A DNA stretch of 64,000 nt from Auritidibacter sp. Marseille-P8566 (lineage in GTDB: Bacteria > Actinomycetota > Actinomycetes > Actinomycetales > Microbacteriaceae). The stretch is taken from the NCBI GenBank assembly GCA_945895375.1, contig CAMDEE010000003.1, positions 62,001 to 126,000 on the forward strand. Direction: 5' to 3'. How positions within the stretch are numbered: the stretch's first letter is position 1; the number at the start of each line of letters is the position of its first letter. A program made the position numbers and the translations under genes. The notes beneath the pieces were generated by a model. It was not told where the DNA came from, searched no databases, and was given only the letters and a program-made list of their open reading frames with translations. Of the stretch, positions 36,785 to 46,400 are shown in pieces.

Positions 36785-36796
36785 GTGGCTAAAAGT

Positions 36797-37474
36797 CTAT
36801 CTCGCAAGAATCTTAGTTAGCCAACTTAGGCGATGAACTGGGGATGGGCCATGTTCCCGAAGTGCTGAGATGTGGGCCTCTGAGGCATAACCCTTGTTTG
36901 AGTCCAAGCCGAAACGTGGGTGCTGCTCGTGAATCTCAAGCATCAGGCGATCTCTAGTGACCTTGGCAAGGACCGAAGCACACGCAACTGAGACGCAGTC
37001 ACGGTCAGCCTTGGTTTTCACTGTTACCGGCATACCCAGAGACTTACTGCCAAGCCAGTTATGAGAACCATCAAGAATCATCATCACTCCCTCTTGAGCG
37101 ATGGCTTCTCTAAGGGCTGGATCTCTAACTAGTTGCTCCAGAGCACGGTAGCCAGCAAGGCTTAGCGATTCAACTATTCCTTTGGTTTCAATCTCTTCTA
37201 CGGTAGCCATACCTACAGCCCAACCACTGACCCAAGAGGCAACCTGAGGATAAATCTCTTCACGAGTTTTTTCGGAGATGAGTTTGCTGTCTCTGAGTTT
37301 CTCTGGCCAGCTTTGGATATCTCTTTTGCTGTCTATTAGAGCAACGCCCACTGCAACTGGACCTGCGATAGATCCTCTACCAACTTCATCAATGCCGATT
37401 ATGAATCGAGTTCCCGTTTCAAAGAACGAGTTCTCGAAACTAAGGCTTGGGTGCTGGGACGTCTTTGAAGACAT
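36797..37474 (-). CDS. rnhB: Ribonuclease HII
   Basis: 225-residue RNase HII that removes ribonucleotides and RNA primers from DNA. The catalytic acidic residues lie in IGIDEVGRGSIAGPV (Asp-Glu), in MILDGSHNW (Asp) and in VTVKTKADRDCVSVACASVLAKVTRD (Asp). ATG start at 37474, which overlaps the lepB 3' end by 35 bases; no later in-frame start keeps the conserved core, so the overlap seems real. Confidence 0.96.
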   Translation of the reverse strand: MSSKTSQHPSLSFENSFFETGTRFIIGIDEVGRGSIAGPVAVGVALIDSKRDIQSWPEKLRDSKLISEKTREEIYPQVASWVSGWAVGMATVEEIETKGIVESLSLAGYRALEQLVRDPALREAIAQEGVMMILDGSHNWLGSKSLGMPVTVKTKADRDCVSVACASVLAKVTRDRLMLEIHEQHPRFGLDSNKGYASEAHISALREHGPSPVHRLSWLTKILAR

Positions 37475-38201
37475 TCGGGTAATTATCTAACCAAGTGAAG
37501 TTTGTGAAAGGCCATGAAATAACAAAAGCTCTACCAACTACATAGCTCTTTGAAACAAAGCCACGACCTGGAGTGTCAGGGTGATATCTAGAGTCTTCAC
37601 TGTTACCTCTGTTATCGCCCATTACCCAGAATGAGTCCTTAGGAACAATCACATCAAACTCAGTGTTTGAAGGATTAGAACCCTTGGCAAGATATGGCTC
37701 AATGATTGCCTTGCCATTGATTGTGATTCGGTTATCTAGATCACAGCAGATGACTCTGTCTCCACCCTTACCAACAACACGTTTAACTAGATGCTGATTG
37801 TTATCAGGAGCTGTGAGCCCTACTACAGAAGAAATGAAGTCACCAATTTGCGAAAGTGCATTACCTGCAGGCTTCTCTGGTGTGCTACCTAGCCAACCAC
37901 CTGGATCCTTGAACACAACAACATCGCCACGCTCTAGCGGAACTATGTTCGGAACAAGTTGATTGACGATGATTCGGTCGTTGATCTGCAGAGTGTCGAA
38001 CATCGACCCTGAAGGAATGTAAAAGGATCTAATCAAGAATGACTTAATGACAAAGGATATAACCAGTGCAGAAACAATGATTACGACGGTGTCAATTAAA
38101 AAAGCAAGCAGGAAGTTCTTGGACTTAATCTTTCGCAACTTCTCTCTTGAAGTTTTGAAAGGCCCCTTGATTGGCTTCTCTTGCTTTTCTTTTTTAGCCA
38201 T
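37440..38201 (-). CDS. lepB: Signal peptidase I
   Basis: 253-residue membrane protease that cleaves signal peptides of exported proteins. It has a Lys-rich cytoplasmic N-terminus, a single helix at about 29-51, the catalytic Ser S66 in PSGSM, the catalytic Lys K140 in HLVKRVVG, and the GDNR box (VMGDNRGNSEDSR). ATG start at 38201 lacks a clear Shine-Dalgarno sequence. It follows rplS by 39 bases and overlaps rnhB by 35, so the three are probably co-transcribed. Confidence 0.96.
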   Translation of the reverse strand: MAKKEKQEKPIKGPFKTSREKLRKIKSKNFLLAFLIDTVVIIVSALVISFVIKSFLIRSFYIPSGSMFDTLQINDRIIVNQLVPNIVPLERGDVVVFKDPGGWLGSTPEKPAGNALSQIGDFISSVVGLTAPDNNQHLVKRVVGKGGDRVICCDLDNRITINGKAIIEPYLAKGSNPSNTEFDVIVPKDSFWVMGDNRGNSEDSRYHPDTPGRGFVSKSYVVGRAFVISWPFTNFTWLDNYPNVFKDVPAPKP

Positions 38202-38240
38202 GATGGAAGGTTAGTGCCCTTACCTGTGAACTATCTAAAA

Positions 38241-38603
38241 CTAGTTAGCTGAAGTGGTGTTGTCGCGCTTTTCGCGGATCTTCGCCTTCTTACCACGTAG
38301 GTCACGTAGGTAGTAAAGCTTCGCACGGCGAACAGCACCTTTAGAGACAAGTTCAATCTTTTCAAGCACTGGGGAGTGAATTGGGAAAGTTCTTTCAACA
38401 CCAACCTGGAAAGTTACCTTACGTACGGTGAATGTCTCACGGACACCGGCACCTGAACGACGGATTACTACACCTTGGAAAACCTGCACACGGCTACGGC
38501 TACCTTCGATGATGTTTACGTGGACCTTAACGTTGTCTCCGACGCGGAATGCTGGGACATTGTCTCTAAGGTTTGGTAGATCTACTGAATCTAGAATTTG
38601 CAT
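38241..38603 (-). CDS. rplS: 50S ribosomal protein L19
   Basis: 120-residue L19, at the 30S-50S interface. [26 protein letters not shown] and [19 protein letters not shown] are typical. ATG start at 38603 with AGAAGG seven bases upstream. A 145-base gap (38604-38748) separates it from trmD, long enough for its own promoter or leader. I saw only a weak candidate there (TTGAGC with an ATGTAC-like -10). Confidence 0.97.
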   Translation of the reverse strand: MQILDSVDLPNLRDNVPAFRVGDNVKVHVNIIEGSRSRVQVFQGVVIRRSGAGVRETFTVRKVTFQVGVERTFPIHSPVLEKIELVSKGAVRRAKLYYLRDLRGKKAKIREKRDNTTSAN

Positions 38604-38748
38604 TTTTCTGCCTTCTGTTCTTGCCTGCAGGTCAATAACGGGTATTTGTTAGTTTCTTGATTTGGTGCTTTTGCCTAATCTCCCCTGCGGCAGAGCTTTA
38701 TTTAGGCAACCTGTACATCTTGCCACAAAAACCAGGCTCAAGCAACGC

Positions 38749-39435
38749 CTAGTCCTCTAGAAGGTCTGGTCTAACTGCCTTGGTTCTCTCTAGAGACTGC
38801 TCTTTACGCCATTTGGCTATCTCAGCGTGGTTACCGCCTCTAAGTACCTCAGGGACATCCAGCCCTCGCCAAGAGGCAGGCTTTGTATAGCTTGGATACT
38901 CCAAAAGGCCATCTGAATGAGATTCTTCGGCAAGGCTTTCAGCATTACCGATAACCCCAGGAATCAGTCGAGCAATAGCCTCAATCATGGCTAGGGCTGC
39001 TACTTCCCCACCGTTTAGGACATAGTCACCAAGGCTTATAAGTCTCACCTCAGCCTTGTCCTTTGCCCAGTCAAAGACTCTCTGATCAATACCCTCATAC
39101 CTGCCACAGGCAAAAACTATGTGTTCCTTACCGGCTAGTTCTTGAGCAGTTGCCTGCTTGAATAGTTCACCTGCAGGAGATGGAACTATCAACACAGTTG
39201 AGCCATCAGGATTTAGGAGTTCATCTAAAGCTTCACCCCAAGGTTCTGGCTTCATGAGCATTCCCGCTCCACCGCCATATGGGCTGTCATCAACAGTCTT
39301 GTGTTTGTCGTGGGTGTATTTGCGAAGATCAATAGCTTCGAACTCAATGACCTTGTTCTCTTGAGCTTTACCCAAAAGCGAAATGTCTAGGGCTTCGAAA
39401 TACTCAGGGAAGATGGTTACTGCTTGGATCTTCAT
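38749..39435 (-). CDS. trmD: tRNA (guanine-N1)-methyltransferase
   Basis: 228-residue SPOUT methyltransferase that makes m1G37 in tRNAs for Leu, Pro and Arg, preventing +1 frameshifts. The family motifs [25 protein letters not shown] and the trefoil-knot [10 protein letters not shown] are clear. ATG start at 39435 overlaps the rimM stop by one base (TAATG). Order rpsP-KH-rimM-trmD-rplS is the standard cluster. Confidence 0.97.
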   Translation of the reverse strand: MKIQAVTIFPEYFEALDISLLGKAQENKVIEFEAIDLRKYTHDKHKTVDDSPYGGGAGMLMKPEPWGEALDELLNPDGSTVLIVPSPAGELFKQATAQELAGKEHIVFACGRYEGIDQRVFDWAKDKAEVRLISLGDYVLNGGEVAALAMIEAIARLIPGVIGNAESLAEESHSDGLLEYPSYTKPASWRGLDVPEVLRGGNHAEIAKWRKEQSLERTKAVRPDLLED

Positions 39436-39980
39436 TACTCACCGTCTATTTCTTCGAATAGACCATTAGGTGGGGTAACGGTCAAAGTCTGAGCTTTGAT
39501 ATCAACCGAAGGAACAATCGCCTTCACAAAAGGAACCATTACTTCTCGTTCATCTTTAGTTAGAACAATAAGCATGTCTTGAGCTGGGAAGTGTTCAACT
39601 CGAACAACTGAACCAACTTCAACCCCATCACGAAGAACACTTAGTCCAACTAGTTGCTGGTCATACCAAGCATCTGGTTCAACAGGGAGTTCTTCAAGGT
39701 TTTGATCAACTAACAGAATTGCCTTGATTAGAGTTTCAGCCACTTCCCTGGTCTCTACTCCTTCTAGGAATAGCACTGGGTGGGAGTTATACATTTTCAT
39801 CTCTTTGACGGTTATGGATTTACCGAACCATTCAGAGGTTTCTGGAACTTGAAGTTTGAAAGTAGCACCTGGAACAAAACGTTCATTAGGGGTGTCGGTG
39901 TATAGCTCTAGCTTGATAGCACCTTTTAGGCCGTGGGCCTTTAATAACCGACCGACCCGAAGGGTGGTCTGCTTAGAAAT
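39435..39980 (-). CDS. rimM: 16S rRNA processing protein RimM (apparent ATT start)
   Basis: RimM helps mature the 30S head by binding S19. The first canonical start, ATG 39800, would give only 121 residues and lose the first beta-barrel domain. Upstream of it the frame stays open and encodes the missing conserved part: [20 protein letters not shown] and onward to the C-terminal PRC-barrel. The frame is closed by a TAG at 39987-39989. Between that stop and the conserved region there is no ATG, GTG, TTG or CTG. The codon best placed against relatives is ATT at 39978-39980, giving 181 residues, which is normal for RimM. It overlaps the KH gene stop by 8 bases, so it is probably coupled. No clear Shine-Dalgarno sequence; ATA two codons earlier is the other option. 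Confidence 0.8.
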   Translation of the reverse strand: MSKQTTLRVGRLLKAHGLKGAIKLELYTDTPNERFVPGATFKLQVPETSEWFGKSITVKEMKMYNSHPVLFLEGVETREVAETLIKAILLVDQNLEELPVEPDAWYDQQLVGLSVLRDGVEVGSVVRVEHFPAQDMLIVLTKDEREVMVPFVKAIVPSVDIKAQTLTVTPPNGLFEEIDGE

Positions 39981-40209
39981 TGTTATCTACTACGTCTACG
40001 CGCACCTTCTTGCCATCGGCAAGAGCGTTAATGATGGTGCGCAGTGCTTTGGCGGTGCGTCCGTTGCGCCCGATCACTCTTCCAAGGTCGTCAGGGTGAA
40101 CGTGAATCTCTAACAAATCTCCACGATTAGTTGAGCGTTCGGTGACGGTGACATCCTCAGGATGGTCAACAATACCTTTGACTAAGTGTTCGAGCGCAGC
40201 GGATAACAC
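39973..40209 (-). CDS. khpA: KH-domain RNA-binding protein (KhpA/YlqC family)
   Basis: 78-residue single KH domain. The GXXG loop is in DLGRVIGRNGRTAKALRTI. KhpA proteins bind RNA, often with KhpB, and influence cell-size and cell-wall gene expression in other bacteria. GTG start at 40209, three bases after the rpsP stop. Its last 8 bases overlap the proposed rimM start. The position between rpsP and rimM is conserved in Gram-positive bacteria. Confidence 0.94.
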   Translation of the reverse strand: MLSAALEHLVKGIVDHPEDVTVTERSTNRGDLLEIHVHPDDLGRVIGRNGRTAKALRTIINALADGKKVRVDVVDNNF

Positions 40210-40212
40210 GTA

Positions 40213-40830
40213 TTAAGCCTCTTTGGTTTCTTCAGCTTCAGCAGGAGCTGCTTCTTCAGCAACTGCTTCTGCTGCAGCTTCTTCTACAACTTCAGCAACT
40301 GCTTCTTCAGCAACTGCTTCTGCTGCAGCTTCTTCTACAACTTCTGCAACTGCTTCTTCAGCAACTACTTCAGCTGCAGCTTCTACGATGTCTTCTAGGT
40401 TGCCTTCAGCAACTGCTGCATCAACAACTGCATCGATAACCTCTTCTGCAACCTTGTCAGGCTGCTTCTTACCAACGATCTCGTCACGAGGCTTTAGAAC
40501 TGGCTTCTTCTTTGTGTCAGCTTCGAAGACTGCCTTAGGAATCTGAGGTAGGACGGTGTTCTTTGCAGATGCGTCACCCTTCGACTTCTGGTAGTCACCG
40601 GTCAGCTTTAGAAGAGCCATTACCTGCTCGGTTGGCTGTGCGCCAACACCTAGCCAGTAAAGTGCTCGCTCTGAGTTAACTTCAATGATTGATGGGTGGT
40701 TAGTTGGTACGTAACGACCGATCTCTTCAATAACGCGACCATCACGTGCTTTACGTGAGTCGGCTACGACGATACGGTAGTGAGGCGTCTTTAGTTTTCC
40801 TAGACGCTTTAGGCGGATTTTTACAGCCAC
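40213..40830 (-). CDS. rpsP: 30S ribosomal protein S16 with long acidic tail
   Basis: 205 residues. The first 85 or so are a normal S16 ([37 protein letters not shown]). The rest is an extension that most bacteria lack: a basic linker (about 95-125) followed by about 75 residues almost entirely of Ala, Glu and Val. The tail is coded by a tandem DNA repeat (17-residue unit). Acidic tails on S16 occur in actinobacteria; this one is unusually long and repetitive. GTG start at 40830 with AGGAG four bases upstream. First gene of the rpsP-khpA-rimM-trmD cluster. Confidence 0.95.
   Translation of the reverse strand: MAVKIRLKRLGKLKTPHYRIVVADSRKARDGRVIEEIGRYVPTNHPSIIEVNSERALYWLGVGAQPTEQVMALLKLTGDYQKSKGDASAKNTVLPQIPKAVFEADTKKKPVLKPRDEIVGKKQPDKVAEEVIDAVVDAAVAEGNLEDIVEAAAEVVAEEAVAEVVEEAAAEAVAEEAVAEVVEEAAAEAVAEEAAPAEAEETKEA
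40250..40384 (+). repeat. 51-base tandem repeat within rpsP
   Basis: About 2.6 copies of a 51-base unit: copy 1 at 40250-40300, copy 2 at 40301-40351 (one base different) and a partial third from 40352 with more changes. The unit length is a multiple of three and codes a 17-residue Ala/Glu/Val block in the S16 tail, so copy-number changes would keep the frame. Confidence 0.9.
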
Positions 40831-40957
40831 AATGCTCCTGTTTATGAATTGGGGCGAACAATCAACCGTGAGCGTGGGGGCACACTCGGTATAAAAGCTC
40901 TGATGGGTTGCCCATTCAGCTTGGTTAGAGGGTCAAGCTGCAGGCAACCTCTCTATT

Positions 40958-40977
40958 CTGCCAGAAATAACTGGCAG
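40958..40977 (-). terminator. Hairpin between ffh and rpsP
   Basis: CTGCCAG and CTGGCAG form a perfect 7-pair stem with a six-base loop, starting 11 bases after the ffh stop on the minus strand. The bases that follow (AATAGAGAGG) are not T-rich, so termination would be weak. It may be a processing or attenuation site before rpsP. The remainder of 40831-40957 shows no clear promoter or gene. Confidence 0.4.
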
Positions 40978-40987
40978 GAGCAACCAA

Positions 40988-42469
40988 CTATCCACCTAAG
41001 CCGAAGGATGACCCTGAATTTCCTTGCTTTGGAGGTTCAATACCTGAAATCTCGGCAGCACGCTTAGCTGGATTACCAGACTTAGCCTTCTTCTTTCCCT
41101 TGTCTTTCTTGGCCTGAGGTCTAGGCATAGCTCCCATCCCCTGAGGCATACCGGGTAGCCCTGGGTTTCCACCCTTAGCCATGACCTTCATCATCTTGGC
41201 TGCTTGCTCAAATCTGTTGACCAAAGAGTTCACATCGGTAACTGTCATTCCTGAACCCTTGGCAATACGTAGCCTTCTGGAGCCATTCAAGATCTTTGGA
41301 TCTTTGCGCTCTTTAGGAGTCATCGCTCTGATGATTGCTTCGGTGCGGTCAATCTCTTTTTCATCGATGTTATCTAGTTGACCTTTGAGCTTGCCTGCTC
41401 CTGGCATCATCGAAAGCATGCTCCTGAGTGAGCCCATCTTCTTCAGTTGCTGCATCTGGTCTAAGAAGTCTTCAAGTGTGAAAGCATCCTTAGCCATCTT
41501 CTCAGCCATGACCAGAGCTTCTTGCTCATCGAAAGACTTCTGAGCTTGCTCAATCAGGCTGAGAATATCTCCCATGTCCAGAATCCTTGAAGCCATGCGA
41601 TCTGGATAGAAAGGTTCAAAGGCATCCATGCCTTCACCGGTTGAACTAAAGAGAATTGGTTTACCAGTTACTTGAGCAACAGACAACGCAGCTCCACCAC
41701 GAGCATCACCGTCAAGCTTTGTTAGAACAACACCAGTGAAACCAACACCATCTTCAAAAGCCTTGGCAACATTGACTGCATCTTGCCCAATCATTGAGTC
41801 AATAACAAAAAGCACTTCATCAGGGTCGGTAGCTTTTCTGATGTCGTTAGCCTGCTTCATAAGTTCTTCATCAATACCAAGGCGACCTGCGGTGTCAACA
41901 ATGACAACAGAGAACTGTTTCTGCTTTGCATGCTTTATGGAGTCTTTAGCAACGCTTACCGGGTTACCTTTGCCGTTACCTTCTTCAGGAGCAAAGACTG
42001 GAACACCAACGCGTTCACCAATAACTTGAAGTTGGTTTACAGCATTTGGTCTCTGTAGATCACAAGCAACAAGCAAAGGAGTCTGGCCTTGCTCTTTTAG
42101 CCACTTGGCTAACTTTCCAGCAAGGGTTGTTTTTCCAGAACCTTGCAAACCTGCCAGCATGATTACTGTTGGTGGGTTCTTAGCAAACTGAATTCTTCTT
42201 GCTTCTCCACCCAAGATGACTATTAGTTCTTCTTGAACAATCTGAACAACCTGTTGAGCAGGGTTCAGAGCCTTAGATACTTCATCGCCCAGTGCTCTTT
42301 CACGAACAGCAGCGATAAAGGTCTTTACAACTTCGAGAGCAACGTCTGCTTCTAGTAGAGCTTTTCTTATCTCTCTTAGCGTTGCATCAATGTCAGAAGC
42401 AGATAACTTACCCTTGGCACGAAGACCCTTGAACGTTTCGACTAAACGATCTGAAAGATTTCCAAACAC
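40988..42469 (-). CDS. ffh: Signal recognition particle protein Ffh
   Basis: 493-residue SRP54 GTPase that carries ribosomes making membrane proteins to FtsY. N-domain (1-90), G-domain with GLQGSGKTT, DTAGRLG and TKLDGDARGG, then a Met-rich M-domain from about residue 325 (LEDFLDQMQQLKKMG) that binds 4.5S RNA. The tail is Lys/Gly-rich. GTG start overlaps the ftsY stop by one base (TAGTG). The SRP RNA gene is not in this window. Confidence 0.98.
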   Translation of the reverse strand: MFGNLSDRLVETFKGLRAKGKLSASDIDATLREIRKALLEADVALEVVKTFIAAVRERALGDEVSKALNPAQQVVQIVQEELIVILGGEARRIQFAKNPPTVIMLAGLQGSGKTTLAGKLAKWLKEQGQTPLLVACDLQRPNAVNQLQVIGERVGVPVFAPEEGNGKGNPVSVAKDSIKHAKQKQFSVVIVDTAGRLGIDEELMKQANDIRKATDPDEVLFVIDSMIGQDAVNVAKAFEDGVGFTGVVLTKLDGDARGGAALSVAQVTGKPILFSSTGEGMDAFEPFYPDRMASRILDMGDILSLIEQAQKSFDEQEALVMAEKMAKDAFTLEDFLDQMQQLKKMGSLRSMLSMMPGAGKLKGQLDNIDEKEIDRTEAIIRAMTPKERKDPKILNGSRRLRIAKGSGMTVTDVNSLVNRFEQAAKMMKVMAKGGNPGLPGMPQGMGAMPRPQAKKDKGKKKAKSGNPAKRAAEISGIEPPKQGNSGSSFGLGG

Positions 42470-43494
42470 TAGTTCTCACCTACTAACCCAATTGCAAACT
42501 CTTTGGCATCAAAGAAACCAAAGTCATTGATGCCTTCACCAACCCCTACAAGTTTGACAGGGATGTTCAACTGATCTTGGATGGCATAAACAATGCCACC
42601 CTTAGCGCTGCCGTCTAACTTAGTTAGTGCAATACCGGTAACCGATGCAACCTCAGTAAAGGCTTTAGCCTGAGTCATAGCGTTTTGACCAGTGGTTGAA
42701 TCAAGAACTAAAAGAACTTCAGAAATAGGAAGGTTCTTTTCAATTACTCTTCTGATCTTGCCTAGTTCATCCATGAGACCCTGTTTGTTCTGCAGACGGC
42801 CGGCTGTGTCAATAATCAAAACATCACTGCCGTTGGCTACAGCCTTTTCAACGGCTTCAAAAGCAACTGCTGCAGGGTCCTGGCCTTCGGTAACCGGCTT
42901 CACAATTTCAGAGTTGCTTCTCTGAGCCCAGGTCTCTAACTGTTCAACAGCAGCAGCTCTAAAAGTATCGGCAGCACCTAGAGTCACCTTTGCTCCACCT
43001 TCAACTAGGTAGTTAGCTAATTTACCGATAGTTGTGGTCTTACCCGCACCGTTTACTCCAACAACCAAGATCACATAAGGCTGCTTACCTGAATCAAGGT
43101 TGAGTGAAGAATCTGCTCTGGTCATCTTCTCGGTTAGGAGTTCAGTCAGAATGGTCTTGAGCTCTGCTTCGCTTCTCGCACCAGCCTTCTTTGCTCTGGT
43201 CTTTACTTCAGAAACAATCGCTTCAGCAGCCCCCACCCCAAAGTCCGCTTGAATCAGAACATCTTCTAGTTCTTCTAGGTTCTCAACATCAAACTTGATT
43301 CTTGAAAAGACTGACTTGAAACCCTTGGTTAGGTTTCGCTTAGGAAGCTCAACGGCAACTAGATCTTGGGTTGCTGCAACAGATGGAGTCTCAACGACTA
43401 CTTCTTCAGTTACTTCTAACTCTTGGACAATTGCTTCTTCAACAACCTGGTCGGCTGCATTGTCCTTTTTGCGCCAGAACATTAGCCCTGCCAA
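42469..43494 (-). CDS. ftsY: Signal recognition particle receptor FtsY
   Basis: 341-residue SRP receptor GTPase at the membrane. An acidic N-terminal region (about 10-50, Glu/Val-rich) precedes the NG domain with GVNGAGKTTTIGKLAN, DTAGRLQNK, TKLDGSAKGG and GVGEGINDFGFFDA. The start is either TTG 43494, two bases after the smc stop, or ATG 43482 (MFWRKKD), which has AGGG three bases upstream; the latter removes four residues. It is sandwiched between smc and ffh, the conserved order. Confidence 0.97.
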   Translation of the reverse strand: MAGLMFWRKKDNAADQVVEEAIVQELEVTEEVVVETPSVAATQDLVAVELPKRNLTKGFKSVFSRIKFDVENLEELEDVLIQADFGVGAAEAIVSEVKTRAKKAGARSEAELKTILTELLTEKMTRADSSLNLDSGKQPYVILVVGVNGAGKTTTIGKLANYLVEGGAKVTLGAADTFRAAAVEQLETWAQRSNSEIVKPVTEGQDPAAVAFEAVEKAVANGSDVLIIDTAGRLQNKQGLMDELGKIRRVIEKNLPISEVLLVLDSTTGQNAMTQAKAFTEVASVTGIALTKLDGSAKGGIVYAIQDQLNIPVKLVGVGEGINDFGFFDAKEFAIGLVGEN

Positions 43495-43496
43495 GG

Positions 43497-46400
43497 TTAG
43501 TCTTCGCTAACTTCTAAGCGCTGGCTAACAACAGCACTGATACCGTCTTGACGCATTGAAACACCGTATAGCGCGTCAGCGATTTCCATCGTGCGCTTCT
43601 GGTGAGTAATGATTACAAGCTGAGATGACTTCTTTAGATCTAGGAAGATATCCAATAGACGACCTAGGTTGGCATCATCTAAGGCAGCCTCAACCTCATC
43701 AAGAACATAGAACGGTGAAGGACGAGCCTTGAAGATAGCCACTAGAAGGGCTAGTGCTGCAAGTGAACGCTCACCACCTGAAAGCAAGCTCAATCTTTCA
43801 ATACGCTTACCTGCTGGCTTGACGTTAACTTCAAGACCTGTGGTGAGCATGTTGTCGTGGTCGGTTAGATAGATAGAACCGGTACCACCAGGGAATAGCA
43901 CTGGGAATACTTGTTCGAATGCTTTCTTAGTGTCTTCGAAAGCCTCTTCGAAGATGGACTGCATCTTGCTATCTAGTTCCTTGATGATATCCATCAGGTC
44001 AGCACGAGTCTTTGTTAGGTCAGCAAGCTGCTCAGTTAGGAACTTATGTCTTTGCTCTAGTGCAGCAAACTCTTCCAGAGCTAGTGGGTTTACTCGACCT
44101 AGACGCTCAAGCAATCTCTCTGCTTCATGCAGTCTCTTCTGCTGTTCTGCTTTGACGAATGTCTTAGGAGTCTCAGGGTTCTCTGGATCTGGAATTAGTT
44201 GATCGGGTCCATACTCATTGACTAGCACCTGCTGTTCAAGTCCTAGATCTTCATTAGCCTTAACAACTAGGTTCGCTAGGTTCAGTCTCTTCTCATGGTT
44301 AGAAAGTTCAATGTCGTGAACTGTTTGAGTAAGGGCTGAAAGTCTGTTCTGAATAGTTGAGGTTTCACCGCGAAGACGAACCAGTTCTTCGTTCTGGTTT
44401 CTTCTCTTGCTCTCAAGATCATGAAGAGCTAACTTGGCGACCTGTGCTGATTTCTCAATTGCTGAAATAGCAACCGGTAGCAGTTCTAGAACACTCTGTG
44501 CACTGGCCAGTTGTCTAGCCTGTAACTGGGCTGCTGCTTTAGATCTTTCAATAGCATCCAGAGCATCACCGATTTGAGAACGAAGAGCAGTTGCTCGATC
44601 AGTTTCAACTCTTAGTCGATCAGTTGCTGAACCTAGTTCCACTCGAACATCTAGTTCAGCTTGTCTGGCATTATCTAAGGCCAGAGCGAGTTCCACTCGA
44701 GCAGAAGTATCTAGGTTTGGTCGCTCACGCTTTGAGAACTCTAGGTGATTACCAACTGCTAGTTCAACAGCACTCTTGGCAACGGCAATACCTTCACGAG
44801 CAGTGTCAGCGACTCTTTCCAAACGAGCACGTTCACCATCTAGTGCTTCAACCTGAACACGAAGACGGCCTAGCTTTTCTGCATGAGATGCAAGTTCAGC
44901 ATCGTTCTTCTTTAGTTCAGCAAGAGCACGAGCAGTCTTTTCTTTAGCTGAGGTTTCTTGAGCACGAGCACTGTTTAGATCTGACTTTAGTCTTTCAATG
45001 CTCTCGGTTACTGATGAAAGCTTTGACTCAGCGCTGTCGCGCTCTGCTACTAGTTCAACCTTCGAAGGCTTCTGACCAGACCCACCGCGAATAACAGACT
45101 CGGTTAGAACATCACCTTCTTTGGTGATTACTACAAGCTTGGCAACACTTGGCTGGGCTGTGTAAAGGTTTCGAGCAGCAGCAATGTCATCAACGATTAC
45201 AACGTTGACCAGGTTTGCAAGGATTCCGGTTGGTGCATCAACAACGTCAACTGCGTTTCTGGTGCCAGGAATCTGTGGCAGGTTAGTTGGCTTGACCTTG
45301 CTTTCAACATCAGCAACAACTAGTTCAACGCGACCACCGTTGTTGCTCTTTAGGTGCTCGATAGCACTTAGAGCATCTGATCTGTTATCCGCAACAATCG
45401 CATCGGCAAGAGTTCCAAGAGCTGCTGAGATAGCTGCTTCAAAGCCAGCATCAATTCTCATGTGTGAGGCAACTAGTCCTCTAATACCTTGGAGACCTGC
45501 AGAGTTCAGCTCTGTAGTTCCATCTTTTTGTTCAAGGGTTAGATTCAGTGCACTGCGCTTAGCAAGAAGAGAATCTCTTTCACGCTCTGCAATGTGTAGT
45601 TCATCACGAAGAGATTCAATCTTGGCTGCAACTGCCGTGACTTCATTCTGAGCTTCTTCATAGGCCTGCTCGTAAGAGCTGTCCTTAGGAGATGCAAAGC
45701 TCAACTCTGATTCCAAAGACTCATAGCTTGATACTGCTGCCTGGTGTCTTGAGTTAGCTTCCTGCAGAGCCTCTTCGTGACGAGCAAGTTCTTCCCCAGC
45801 TGAAGCAAGTTTTGCTTTAGTGAGGTTTGCTTGGCTATCTAGTCTTGCTAGCTCAACATCGAATGCTGCAATCTCAGCACTGCGTTCAGCTGCTTGGTTA
45901 TCAAAGCTTTCAAGGATTGCTCTGGCTTCATCTCTGTGTAGCTCTGCATCACGCAGTGCTCCTCTAAGAGTTTCAACAGCAACGGTAAGTTCAACAACTG
46001 ATGAGTCGGCAGCCTTAGCATCAGCTTCAATAGCAGCAGGATCAACCTGAGATGCAGTCAAAGTCTTTTGTGAGGTAAGAAGAGCAACTCTTTGGTTGGC
46101 GATAGCCAACATGGTGCGGAACTTCTCAGTAACAGTGTCAAAGGCAAAGGCAAGAGATCTTGCTTCTTCAACTTCGCTAGACATCTGCTGATTCTCAAGT
46201 TCAGTAAGTCTGGCGTTATTTTCATCTAACTGGTGCTGCAGTATGTTGCGCTCAGCTTTTCTATCTGCTTCTGATTGAGAAGTTTGATCAAGTCCTTGCA
46301 GTAAACCAACAACTTCATAAGCCATCAGTCTTGCTTTAGCATCTCGAACAACAGATGCAATACCTTGAGCTTGACGAGCAGTTTCAGCTTGCTGACTTAG

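Noticed and set aside
39435-39800. Short 121-residue RimM starting at ATG 39800
   Set aside because: It would lose the conserved N-terminal domain, which is encoded intact in the same frame upstream.
40223-40546. 107-codon Ser/Ala/Thr-rich open frame on the plus strand
   Set aside because: It is the reverse reading of the S16 tail repeat; repetitive DNA keeps it open by chance.
45184-45651. 155-codon Ser/Ala-rich open frame on the plus strand
   Set aside because: Antisense to the smc hinge region; low complexity from reversed Glu/Leu/Ala codons.
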